The position numbers were made by a program, and so were the translations under genes. Under the pieces are notes generated by a model that had not been told where the DNA came from, did no database searches, and saw nothing but the letters and a program-made list of their open reading frames with translations. 64,000 nt of DNA from Comamonadaceae bacterium UBA4962 (GTDB lineage Bacteria; Pseudomonadota; Gammaproteobacteria; Burkholderiales; Burkholderiaceae_C), in NCBI GenBank assembly GCA_002397315.1, contig DHAE01000007.1, positions 272,875 to 336,874 on the forward strand, read 5' to 3'. This document shows positions 17,528 to 24,980 of this stretch, in pieces; the first letter of the stretch is position 1; each line of letters begins with the position of its first letter.

Positions 17528-18231
17528 TCAGATCCCATGCGCTGGCGTTCTCGCACGCCGGCGCCGCTCCCCTGCGTTTTCCCGATACCGACCTGCCGCA
17601 GGGCGGCTGCCTGCTGCTGCGCGGGCCTTCGGGCTCCGGCAAGTCCACCTGGCTGGCGCTCGCCGCCGGGCTGCGCACGGCTACCGAAGGCACTTTGGTG
17701 GTGGCCGATCAGGCGCTGTCCGGGTCGGGGTCATTGCCGCGTGCCGCGCGCGACGTCTGGCGCGCTCGCCACCTCGGCTTTCTGCCGCAGGCGCTGCACC
17801 TGTCGCCGGCGCTGTCGGTCGCGGAAAACCTCGCGCTGCCGTTCTTCGCCGCCGGCCTGCCGCGCGACGACCGAGCGATCGCCATGGCGCTGGGCCGGCT
17901 GGACCTGGGCGCGCTGGCCGCGCGCCGGCCGCACGAACTCTCCGGCGGACAGGCCCAGCGCGTGGCGCTGGCCCGGGCGGTGCTGCTGTCGCCGCGCGTG
18001 CTGCTGGCCGACGAGCCCACCGCCAGCCTCGATGACGGTGCCGCGCAGGCCGCGCTGGCGCTGCTGATGGCGTGCGCCGCGGAGTGCGCGGCCACCCTGG
18101 TCGTCGCCACCCATGACCGGCGCGCGGTGGAAGCCCTTTCCGCACGGTCCGGGACGGTGTCGATGGTCCTGGGCGCCGGCAACCTGGGGTCCCAGAGCAC
18201 CGCCTTTTCTGGTGGGAGTGGCCAGCGATGA
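17524..18231 (+). CDS. ABC transporter ATP-binding protein (LolD/MacB-type)
   Basis: A 235-residue ATPase. Walker A is GPSGSGKST, the Q-loop region LGFLPQALHLSPALSVAENL, the signature LSGGQAQRVALARA and Walker B VLLADEPTASLD, with the switch His in VVATHDRR. The subfamily is the LolD/MacB/FtsE group that pairs with FtsX-like permeases. Translationally coupled to zur upstream and the permease downstream by ATGA overlaps. The pair resembles the zinc-responsive PA4064-PA4065 transporter of Pseudomonas aeruginosa; what it moves is not established. Confidence 0.88.
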   Translation: MIRSHALAFSHAGAAPLRFPDTDLPQGGCLLLRGPSGSGKSTWLALAAGLRTATEGTLVVADQALSGSGSLPRAARDVWRARHLGFLPQALHLSPALSVAENLALPFFAAGLPRDDRAIAMALGRLDLGALAARRPHELSGGQAQRVALARAVLLSPRVLLADEPTASLDDGAAQAALALLMACAAECAATLVVATHDRRAVEALSARSGTVSMVLGAGNLGSQSTAFSGGSGQR

Positions 18232-19505
18232 ACCCAGCGATCGCCCGCGCAGGGAGCCTGCCCCGGCTGGCATGGCGCTATCTGTGGTCTCGCCCGCTCA
18301 CGTCGGCGCTGAACCTGTTGCTGCTCACGCTCGGGCTGGCGGCGGTGACGCTGGTGCTGCTCGTGGCCACCCAGGTGGACCGCGGATTCGAGCGCGACGT
18401 GCAGGGCATCGACCTGGTGGTGGGGGCCAAGGGCAGCCCGCTGCAGCTGATCCTCGCAGGTGTGTTCCACATCGACGTGCCGCCGGGCAACATCGCGCTG
18501 GAGGATTTCGACACCCTGCGGCGCAACCCGCTCGTGGCCCAGACGATCCCGATCAGCCTGGGCGACAGTTTCGCGGGCCACCGCATCGTGGGCACCACGC
18601 ACGAATACCCGGCCCACTATGGCGCGGAGCTGGCGGCGGGGCAGCTCTGGAATGCGCCCATGGAGGCGGTGCTGGGCGCCACGGTGGCCGATGCCATGCA
18701 GCGCGCGGCACGCGGGCCCGGCGGCGACGGGCATCCCGCGGGCGGTGCGCAAGGGCTGCTCGGGCGCACGTTCTTCGGAACGCACGGCCTCGCGCCGGGC
18801 GGCGAGGAGCATGGCGGCCATCCCTACCGGGTGACGGGCGTGCTCGCGCCCTGCGGCTGCGTGCTCGACCGGCTGGTGCTCACCGCCACCGAATCGGTAT
18901 GGCAGGTGCACGAATCCGCGCAGGCGGACGATCCGGAAGACCTCGCGGTGCTGCGCCAGGAGCGCGAGATCACGCTGGCGCTGGTGCGCTGGCGCAGCCC
19001 GCTCGCCGCGGTGACGCTGCCGCGCGCTATCAATACCACCACCCCCCTGCAGGCCGCGGTGCCCGCCGTGGAGATCACCCGGCTGGCCCGCCTGCTGGGC
19101 GTGGGTGCCGACGTGCTGCGCGCCTTCGGCGGCGTGCTGCTGGGCGTGGCGGCGCTGAGCGTGTTCATCGCGTTGTGGAACGCGGTGCGCGAGCGCCGTG
19201 CGGACCTCGCCATGCTGCGCATGCTGGGCGCGCCGCCCGCGCGCGTGGGCGGCCTGCTGCTGTTCGAGGCGCTGTGGCTCGCGCTGCTGGCCTCGTTGCT
19301 CGGCCTGGCGGTGGGGCACCTGCTCGCCGAGGGCGTGGGGCGCCTGCTCGCCGCGCAGAACGCCATGCCGGTGACCGGCGCGCTTTGGTTGCCGGGCGAA
19401 TGGGCCGTTCCCGGCCTGGCCGTGGGCCTGGCCCTGATCGCGGCGCTGCTGCCGGCGATCCAGGCCTACCGGGTGGACGTGGCCGAACTGCTGGGGCGTC
19501 CATGA
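18228..19505 (+). CDS. FtsX-like ABC transporter permease
   Basis: A 425-residue inner-membrane protein: one N-terminal TM (ALNLLLLTLGLAAVTLVLLV), a large periplasmic MacB-PCD-like domain (about residues 45-300), then three C-terminal TMs (from GVLLGVAALSVFIALWNAV, through LLLFEALWLALLASLLGLAV, to the segment near the end). The MacB/LolC/FtsX architecture implies mechanical work on periplasmic proteins or lipoproteins rather than simple solute import. It partners the ATPase just upstream. The periplasmic domain is rich in His (THEYPAHYG; GEEHGGHPY), which fits a metal-linked function. Confidence 0.87.
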   Translation: MNPAIARAGSLPRLAWRYLWSRPLTSALNLLLLTLGLAAVTLVLLVATQVDRGFERDVQGIDLVVGAKGSPLQLILAGVFHIDVPPGNIALEDFDTLRRNPLVAQTIPISLGDSFAGHRIVGTTHEYPAHYGAELAAGQLWNAPMEAVLGATVADAMQRAARGPGGDGHPAGGAQGLLGRTFFGTHGLAPGGEEHGGHPYRVTGVLAPCGCVLDRLVLTATESVWQVHESAQADDPEDLAVLRQEREITLALVRWRSPLAAVTLPRAINTTTPLQAAVPAVEITRLARLLGVGADVLRAFGGVLLGVAALSVFIALWNAVRERRADLAMLRMLGAPPARVGGLLLFEALWLALLASLLGLAVGHLLAEGVGRLLAAQNAMPVTGALWLPGEWAVPGLAVGLALIAALLPAIQAYRVDVAELLGRP

Positions 19506-19615
19506 ATGCCGGCCTGCAGAGAGCGTCACCGATGCGGCACCGAGGGTTCGCCATCCGGTTCCGTCCATTGCCCGTTTCCGTTTCCGTCCTCCCGCTTTTC
19601 GAAAGGAACCACACC

Positions 19616-19903
19616 ATGCGCCATCCCCTCGTCCGATCCATCGTCTCCCTGGCCTGTGCCCCGCTGCTGGCACTGGGCGCCTTCGCAGCCGCCCATGCCC
19701 AGGACGCGAAGGAGCCACATGCCCACGGCGACAAGGAAATCCAGGCCGACGTGCAGCGCCACCGCGCCATGGCCGCCGCGCACGAGGCCGCGGCCAAGTG
19801 CCTGGAATCGGGCAAGGGCCACGACCAATGCGTGAAGGAACTGCAGGCCGCGTGCAAGGGGCTGGCCATCGGCAAGTACTGCGGAATGAAGCACCAGCAC
19901 TAG
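19616..19903 (+). CDS. small secreted His/Cys-containing protein
   Basis: A 95-residue precursor with a signal peptide ending at about AAHAQD. The mature part has a His-rich start (EPHAHGDKEI), a helical middle (HRAMAAAHEAAAKC) and four cysteines (CLESGKGHDQC, then AACKGLAIGKYC). It ends in MKHQH. Such a composition suggests a periplasmic metal-binding protein stabilised by disulfides. It sits 110 bases after the permease with its own RBS (GAAAGGAA), inside the zinc island. I know no named family for it. Confidence 0.7.
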   Translation: MRHPLVRSIVSLACAPLLALGAFAAAHAQDAKEPHAHGDKEIQADVQRHRAMAAAHEAAAKCLESGKGHDQCVKELQAACKGLAIGKYCGMKHQH

Positions 19904-20054
19904 GAAGAGTCACCCCTCTGAGCGGCTGCGCGGCCATCGGACGGTAAAGGCCTTGAAGGCTTCCAGCGCCGCGTCTGAGGCTTGCTCTGCAGCGGTGCTG
20001 TCATGGAACAGCCGCATCGTGGAAAATGGCATCGCCCGAAAGTTGATTCGCTGC

Positions 20055-20615
20055 ATGAAACACACTCCCCTCGTCCTTGCCGGAACGATTGCCTGTGCCA
20101 TGGCGTGGGCGGGTGCGTCCTCGGCGGCGGGTACGTCTCAGCCGCAACCGCCGCTTTCGTCTCCGCTGGGCGGTCCTCCCGGCGCGGGCGGGTTGCCACC
20201 CGGCAGCGGTGCGGGCTATCACAGTCCTCAGAGCCCGATCAAGCCCCTCCCGCGCCGCGAAGACGTGGTGCCCTGGTCCACGTTGACGGGCCTCACCAAG
20301 AAGACCTTGAAGACGCGCATCGCACCCGTGTTCAATGCCGAGCAGAAGGCGCTGGACGGCAAGGTGCAGCGCATCCAGGGCTTCATGGTGCCGATGGACA
20401 CGCGCCCGCTGCAGCGGCATTTCCTGCTGACCTCCGTGCCGCTCACCTGCGCGTTCTGCATTCCCGGCGGGCCGGAGAGCATGGTGGAGGTCAAGGCCTC
20501 GGTGGGCGTGCCGTATTCGCTGGAACCCATCGTGGTGGAGGGCGAATTCAAGCTGCTGGGCAATGACGAGTACGGGCTTTTCTACCGCATGGTCAACGCC
20601 GAGCCCGTGAAGTGA
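20055..20615 (+). CDS. DUF3299-family secreted protein
   Basis: A 186-residue protein with a signal peptide (about residues 1-25, ending ASSAAG), a Pro/Gly-rich linker and a conserved domain from about residue 65 (VVPWSTLTGLTKK). It carries VQRIQGFMVPMD and the paired-Cys segment LTCAFCIPGGPESMVEV. This matches DUF3299 proteins, which in many proteobacteria accompany a Zur-controlled FtsX/LolD-type transporter (as at PA4066). The biochemical role is unknown; metal handling or periplasmic delivery is inferred. Its stop overlaps the GTG of the next gene. Confidence 0.75.
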   Translation: MKHTPLVLAGTIACAMAWAGASSAAGTSQPQPPLSSPLGGPPGAGGLPPGSGAGYHSPQSPIKPLPRREDVVPWSTLTGLTKKTLKTRIAPVFNAEQKALDGKVQRIQGFMVPMDTRPLQRHFLLTSVPLTCAFCIPGGPESMVEVKASVGVPYSLEPIVVEGEFKLLGNDEYGLFYRMVNAEPVK

Positions 20616-21109
20616 CCCGGGCTGCCGCTGCCTCCCGCGGCGCCACGGGCGCCTATGGCCCGCCCGGTGCGCGGCAGGCACGTCCACGCGCGCTCGCGCT
20701 GTGGATGGGATGGGTTCTGGCGCTGGCCGTGATGCTGGCGCCGGCATTGGGCCGCATGCACCAACTGGTGCATGGGCCGGCGGCGCACGGGCAGCTTGCA
20801 GGCCCGGTGCAGGCCCCGGGGCACACGCACGGCACACGCCACGGGGTGGGCCCGGATGCGGCCAGCGCCCCGGCGCATTCCCATCCGCCCGGCATGCTGG
20901 AGGCGCTGTTCGCCGGACATGCCGGCAGCGACTGCACGCTGCTGGACCATTCGCTGTTCGGCGCGGCGCTGCTGCCCGCGCTCTGGCCGGCAGCCGCTCC
21001 GGCCGCGGCTCCCGCACCGCGCGGCCTGCCTGCCACGGGCATCGGTGCCCGCCCACCGCGCACCAGCCTGGCGCGCGCACCGCCTGCCGCCGTGTCTACT
21101 GCGGCGTAG
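20612..21109 (+). CDS. His-rich single-TM protein (DUF2946-like)
   Basis: A 165-residue protein with a basic N-terminus, one hydrophobic segment (LALWMGWVLALAVMLAPALG) and a His-rich outer part (RMHQLVHGPAAHG; HTHGTRHG; HSHPPG). The motif GSDCTLLDHSLF follows. The HQLVH...DCxLLDH pattern is reminiscent of DUF2946-type proteins found beside metal transport genes, but I am not certain of the family. GTG 20612 overlaps the previous stop (GTGA). Probable periplasmic zinc-binding accessory for the TonB receptor that follows. Confidence 0.65.
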   Translation: MTRAAAASRGATGAYGPPGARQARPRALALWMGWVLALAVMLAPALGRMHQLVHGPAAHGQLAGPVQAPGHTHGTRHGVGPDAASAPAHSHPPGMLEALFAGHAGSDCTLLDHSLFGAALLPALWPAAAPAAAPAPRGLPATGIGARPPRTSLARAPPAAVSTAA

Positions 21110-21322
21110 CAGCCCCTCCCGCGCTTCCATTGCCGCACAGGCGGCATGGCGGTCCGCAGGCATCCGGCGCTGCGCTTTTTCTTCCTTTTTTGTCGACCGC
21201 AGCATGTGCCGGGCGCCTTCCTGCGCCCCCGGTGCATGTGCCGGCCGTACCGCCGCCGCGTGTGCAGATGCCGCGCGGGCGTCCGGCGTCGCCACCATCC
21301 CTCCTATCTCCCGTTTCCTGCC

Positions 21323-23479
21323 ATGAACTCCCATTCCTCTTCTTGCTTCCGATCGACCCGGCCTGGCCGTCCGGCGCGCGCTGCGCTGCATCCGCTCGCC
21401 TGCGCCGTGCTGCTGCTGGTGGCCTCCGGCGCCCAGGCGCAGACGGCGGCCGTCGATGACCCCGCTACCGCACGCGCCCGCCTGCCGGAGGTGACCGTGA
21501 CCGGCAACCCGCTGGGCACCGACGCGGTGGTCGTGCCCGCCGCCCAGCTATCGGGCGACGAGCTCACGCTGCGCACCGAATCCACCCTGGGCCAGACGCT
21601 GGACGGCCTGCCCGGCGTGAGCAGCACGTACTTCGGCCCCAACGCCAGCCGGCCCATCATCCGCGGGCTGGACGGCGATCGCATCCGCGTGCTGCAGAAC
21701 AGCGGCGCCACGCTGGATGCGTCGGCGCTGAGCTTCGACCATGCCGTGCCCACCGAGGCCCTGACCACCGAGCGCATCGAGGTGCTGCGCGGCCCGGCCG
21801 CGCTGCTCTATGGCGGCAGCGCCGTCGGCGGGGTGGTGAACGTGATCGACAACCGCATTCCGCGCGAGCCGCTGAATGGCGTGGACGGCAAGGCCGAGGC
21901 CTCGGCCGCCACCGGCAACCGCGAACGTGCGGGCGCCGCGATGGTGGAAGGCGGCAACGACCGCTTCGCGCTGCATGCCGACGTGTTCGACCGCGACACC
22001 GACGACGTGCGCGTGCCGATCGAGCTGGGCTGCGAGAAGCCCGGATCGCCCGGCCTCGCGCGGCGCATCTGCAACTCCGCCAGCCATACGCGCGGCGGCG
22101 CCGTCGGCGGCACGGCCTTCCTCGACCGCGGCTACCTGGGCCTCTCCGCCAGCACCTACCGCAGCGACTACGGCACCGTCGCCGAGGACGACGTGACCAT
22201 CGGCATGCGCTCCAACCGCTACGCGCTGGACGGCATGTGGCGCTTCGGCGCCGGCCCGCTGGAGAGCGTGCGCGTGCAGGCCAGCCACACCGACTACCGG
22301 CATACCGAATACGAGGGCGGCGAACCCGGCACCACGTTCCGCAACCGCGGCAACGACCTGCGCGTCGAGGCGAAGCATGCACCCCTCGGCCGGCTGCAGG
22401 GCGTGGTCGGGCTGCAGGCCGAATCTTCCCGTTTCTCGGCCGAGGGCGAAGAGGCGTTCGCGCCGCGCAGCCGCAGCCGCAGCACCGCGCTCTTCGTGCA
22501 TGAAGAGCTGGGCATGGACTGGGGCAAGCTGACCTTCGGCGCCCGCACCGAGCGCGACACGGTCGAATCCTTCGGCAGCTCGGACATCGACCGCTTCGCC
22601 GTCGGCCAACGCGACTTCCATCCGCACAGCGCCGCGGTGGGCGCGCTCGTCAACCTCACGCCCGCGTGGCAGCTGACGTCCAACCTCTCGTACACCCAGC
22701 GCGCACCGAAGGACTACGAGCTGTTCGCCAACGGCCCGCACGTGGCCACCGCCGCGTGGGAGACGGGCGATCCCACCCTCGGCCTGGAGAAGGCGACCAG
22801 CGTGGACGTGGGCGCGGCCTGGAAGAGCGGCCCGAACCGCTTCGCCGCCACGGCCTTCGTGAGCCAGTTCAGCAACTACATCGGCCTCGCGCCCACCGGC
22901 GTGCTGCGCTCGGAAGAGGGCGACCCGGTGCCCGCCGGCACGGACGGCGCGCTGCCCGAATACCGCTACCAGGGCGTGCGCGCGCGCTTCCACGGACTGG
23001 AGGCCAGCGGCAGCGTGCGCCTCGTGGGCCAGAGCGGCCTGCTGGCGCAGTCGTCGCGCATGCTCGGCGACGCCTCCACGCTGGACCTGCAACTGCGCGG
23101 CGACATCGTGCGCGCCACCAACCGCGACACCGGCCAGCCGCTGCCGCGCATCGCACCCTTCCGCCTGGGCAGCACCCTGCTGTGGGCGAGCGGCCCCTGG
23201 CGCGCCGGGCTCGGCGTGGACTACGTGGCCGCGCAAAACCGCGTGCCCGACGACGGTACCCGCGCCACAGGCGCCTACACGCTCTGGAACGCATCGCTGG
23301 GCTACCGCACGCAGTGGCAGTTCGGTGCCACGCGCAGCAATGCGCTCTGGTACGCGCGGCTGGACAATATCACCGACAGGCGGGCCTACAGCCCGACGTC
23401 GATCCTGACGACGACGGCCTTTCCGAAGGCGCCGCTGCCGGGGCGTAGCCTGAAGGTCGGGGTGAAGGTGAACTTCTGA
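21323..23479 (+). CDS. znuD: TonB-dependent receptor, ZnuD-like
   Basis: A 718-residue outer-membrane receptor. The signal peptide ends at about GAQAQT. The TonB box region is LPEVTVTGNPLG. The plug has TLGQTLDGLPGVSSTYFGPN, SRPIIRGLDGDRIRVLQNSG and IEVLRGPAALLYGGSAVGG. The barrel ends in a terminal Phe (LKVGVKVNF). A loop with two cysteines (GCEKPGSPG; RICNSASHTRGG) and nearby His residues resembles ZnuD-type zinc receptors. Its place after Zur-island genes supports zinc or zinc-complex uptake, but haem or another metallophore cannot be excluded. Confidence 0.85.
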   Translation: MNSHSSSCFRSTRPGRPARAALHPLACAVLLLVASGAQAQTAAVDDPATARARLPEVTVTGNPLGTDAVVVPAAQLSGDELTLRTESTLGQTLDGLPGVSSTYFGPNASRPIIRGLDGDRIRVLQNSGATLDASALSFDHAVPTEALTTERIEVLRGPAALLYGGSAVGGVVNVIDNRIPREPLNGVDGKAEASAATGNRERAGAAMVEGGNDRFALHADVFDRDTDDVRVPIELGCEKPGSPGLARRICNSASHTRGGAVGGTAFLDRGYLGLSASTYRSDYGTVAEDDVTIGMRSNRYALDGMWRFGAGPLESVRVQASHTDYRHTEYEGGEPGTTFRNRGNDLRVEAKHAPLGRLQGVVGLQAESSRFSAEGEEAFAPRSRSRSTALFVHEELGMDWGKLTFGARTERDTVESFGSSDIDRFAVGQRDFHPHSAAVGALVNLTPAWQLTSNLSYTQRAPKDYELFANGPHVATAAWETGDPTLGLEKATSVDVGAAWKSGPNRFAATAFVSQFSNYIGLAPTGVLRSEEGDPVPAGTDGALPEYRYQGVRARFHGLEASGSVRLVGQSGLLAQSSRMLGDASTLDLQLRGDIVRATNRDTGQPLPRIAPFRLGSTLLWASGPWRAGLGVDYVAAQNRVPDDGTRATGAYTLWNASLGYRTQWQFGATRSNALWYARLDNITDRRAYSPTSILTTTAFPKAPLPGRSLKVGVKVNF

Positions 23480-23494
23480 CGGCCGGAGGCGGTA

Positions 23495-24496
23495 TCACGC
23501 CTTGCCGGAATGCTGCTGCAGTGGTGCGCAGAAAGCCAGGTGGGGCACGATGCCGGGGAAGGGCTCCTTGACAGCTTCGCTCGGCAGGCCGTCCGGTACC
23601 CGCGGCACGCGGATGTGGTTCTGCTCCGGCGGGCTCGCGAACTCCGCAGAGGGCCGCTGGTCGGCGGGCGGGGGAGGGGCCGCTTCGCTCCGGGCGTGCT
23701 GTGCCCCGCCTGGGGGGCGATCGCGGGCGAGTGCCGTGACCAGTACCTGGTGCGGGCGGTACGCCGCAGGATAGAGAGGCGAGAAGGCGTGTGACGGCAG
23801 CAGGCTGTCGTAGGTCTTCTTGACGGCGTAGTAGCACTCGCAGGATCGCTTTTCCAGCCCGGCGCGGTCGACGATTTCTATCCGTCCCCTGGCATAGCGG
23901 ATCAATCCTGCCCTTTGCAGCTTCATGGCGGCCTCGGTCACGCCTTCGCGCCGCACACCCAGCATCGTGGCCATCAGCTCCTGCGTCATCCAGAGGTCGT
24001 TGCCCGATGCCCGGTCAAGTCGCAGCAGCAGCCAGCGGCACAGTTGCTGGTCCAGCACATGGTGCCGGTTGCACGCCGCCGTGTGCGACATCTGAGAGAT
24101 CAGCGCGTATATGAAACGCAGCAGCAGCCGCTGGATGTGCGGGCTGCCCAACTCCTGCCGGAGGAAGTCCGTGGGGATGCGTATGGCCTCTCCCCGGGTC
24201 AGCACCACTGCACGTATGGCGCTGACGGCTCCTCCCAACACCACGGACATGCCCACCAGGCCCTCGTTGCCGATGACTGCGATCTCTGCGGACGATCCGT
24301 CCTCCATCATGTGCAGCTTCGAGACGATGGCGGTCAGCGGGAAGTAGACATGGCGGGTCTTCACGCCTTCGTCGGAAAGGACTTCTCCTGCGGGGAGAGT
24401 CACTCGCTCCATGAAGGGAAGCCATCGTTGCAAATCGGTTTCGTCAAGCGCTCCCACCAGCGCGTTGCGTGATACCTCGGGAACCTGCATCGGCAT
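23495..24496 (-). CDS. Crp/Fnr-family regulator with long C-terminal tail
   Basis: About 333 residues. A cNMP-binding-like beta-barrel (LPFMERVTLPAGEVLSDEGV; IAVIGNEGLVGMSVVLGG) is followed by a long dimer helix and a Crp-type HTH with MLGVRREGVTEAAMKLQ and a wing IRYARGRIEIVDR. No Fnr-type Fe-S cysteine cluster is seen at the N-terminus. About 100 Pro/Ala-rich residues follow the HTH, absent from the paralogue at 34.7 kb. Of three in-frame ATGs, 24496 has proper spacing from AAAGGA, whereas ATG 24502 abuts it. It is convergent with the TonB receptor and probably controls the polysaccharide locus. Confidence 0.85.
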   Translation of the reverse strand: MPMQVPEVSRNALVGALDETDLQRWLPFMERVTLPAGEVLSDEGVKTRHVYFPLTAIVSKLHMMEDGSSAEIAVIGNEGLVGMSVVLGGAVSAIRAVVLTRGEAIRIPTDFLRQELGSPHIQRLLLRFIYALISQMSHTAACNRHHVLDQQLCRWLLLRLDRASGNDLWMTQELMATMLGVRREGVTEAAMKLQRAGLIRYARGRIEIVDRAGLEKRSCECYYAVKKTYDSLLPSHAFSPLYPAAYRPHQVLVTALARDRPPGGAQHARSEAAPPPPADQRPSAEFASPPEQNHIRVPRVPDGLPSEAVKEPFPGIVPHLAFCAPLQQHSGKA

Positions 24497-24561
24497 GCGC
24501 ATTCCTTTGTTATGAGATTTGAGGATGCAAAGCCACTATAGGTAGAGTTTTCGTGGCGTTC

Positions 24562-24577
24562 TGTTCGATAGCGAACA
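24562..24577. promoter_or_regulatory. perfect Crp-type dyad TGTTCG-N4-CGAACA
   Basis: A 16-base perfect palindrome, TGTTCG (24562-24567), ATAG, CGAACA (24572-24577), lies about 65 bases upstream of the Crp/Fnr-family start codon. It has the size of a Crp site but different half-sites. Related 16-mers, each 12/16 identical, occur before the lipoprotein gene and before the epimerase gene. Autoregulation by the adjacent regulator is the simplest reading. Confidence 0.6.
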
Positions 24578-24619
24578 TAGGCGTGGCCCAGCCTGCGCCA
24601 GTTCCTGGAGGTGCGTTCT

Positions 24620-24796
24620 TCACAAGGCCTGCAACCAGCGTGCGTGGTTGGCCGCCTGCAAAAGTTCGCGCTTCTCTTTCTCGAGCTCCTGAATCTGCTC
24701 GAGCGCACGTGTCAGTGCGGCCTGCAGATGCTCGGCGGTGTGCACTGGCTGCGACTCGGTCGCCGCCGGTGCGTCGGGGGCCATCTCTTCGTGCAT
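24620..24796 (-). CDS. small coiled-coil protein (58 aa)
   Basis: A short minus-strand frame starts at ATG 24796, eight bases after a strong GAGGAGAGG ribosome-binding site, and ends at TGA 24620-24622. The product starts MHEEMAPDAPAATES and continues into a heptad-like helix (HLQAALTRALEQIQELEKEK) that ends HARWLQAL. The strong RBS, Glu/Leu/Ala heptads and clean stop argue for a real gene. Function unknown; it lies head-on to the polysaccharide locus and upstream of the Crp-like gene, so it could be co-transcribed with the regulator. Confidence 0.6.
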   Translation of the reverse strand: MHEEMAPDAPAATESQPVHTAEHLQAALTRALEQIQELEKEKRELLQAANHARWLQAL

Positions 24797-24905
24797 CTCG
24801 GAACCTCTCCTCGCGGCGATGCCGCGCCCCGGTTTTCTAGCCCATGTGCTGCCGCCGTTCCGTGCGGCACCGCACGCAGGATGTACCGCGCGCTTTCCAC
24901 GGCAA

Positions 24906-24921
24906 CGTGCGGAAGCGAACA
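24906..24921. promoter_or_regulatory. Crp-type half-conserved site before the polysaccharide locus
   Basis: The 16-mer CGTGCGGAAGCGAACA agrees with the perfect dyad at 24562 in 12 of 16 positions, including the whole right half GCGAACA. It stands 60 bases upstream of the first ATG of the locus. The left half is degenerate. Confidence 0.4.
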
Positions 24922-24980
24922 GACGCGCCGCAGGTCTGCCCGTCCAATGGGCCCACTTTCATCACGGAAGGGTGGGACCC

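Noticed and set aside
19910..20056. Minus-strand frame giving MQRINFRAMPFSTMRLFHDS and a helical tail
   Set aside because: The composition is fairly protein-like and it is divergent from the DUF3299 gene, but it is under 50 residues from its best ATG, has no clear RBS and its start overlaps the opposite start codon. I could not support it as a gene.
24400..24708. 102-residue minus-strand frame across the first Crp gene start
   Set aside because: Rich in Arg, Cys and Trp; it overlaps both the regulator start and the 58-codon coiled-coil frame, which are better supported.
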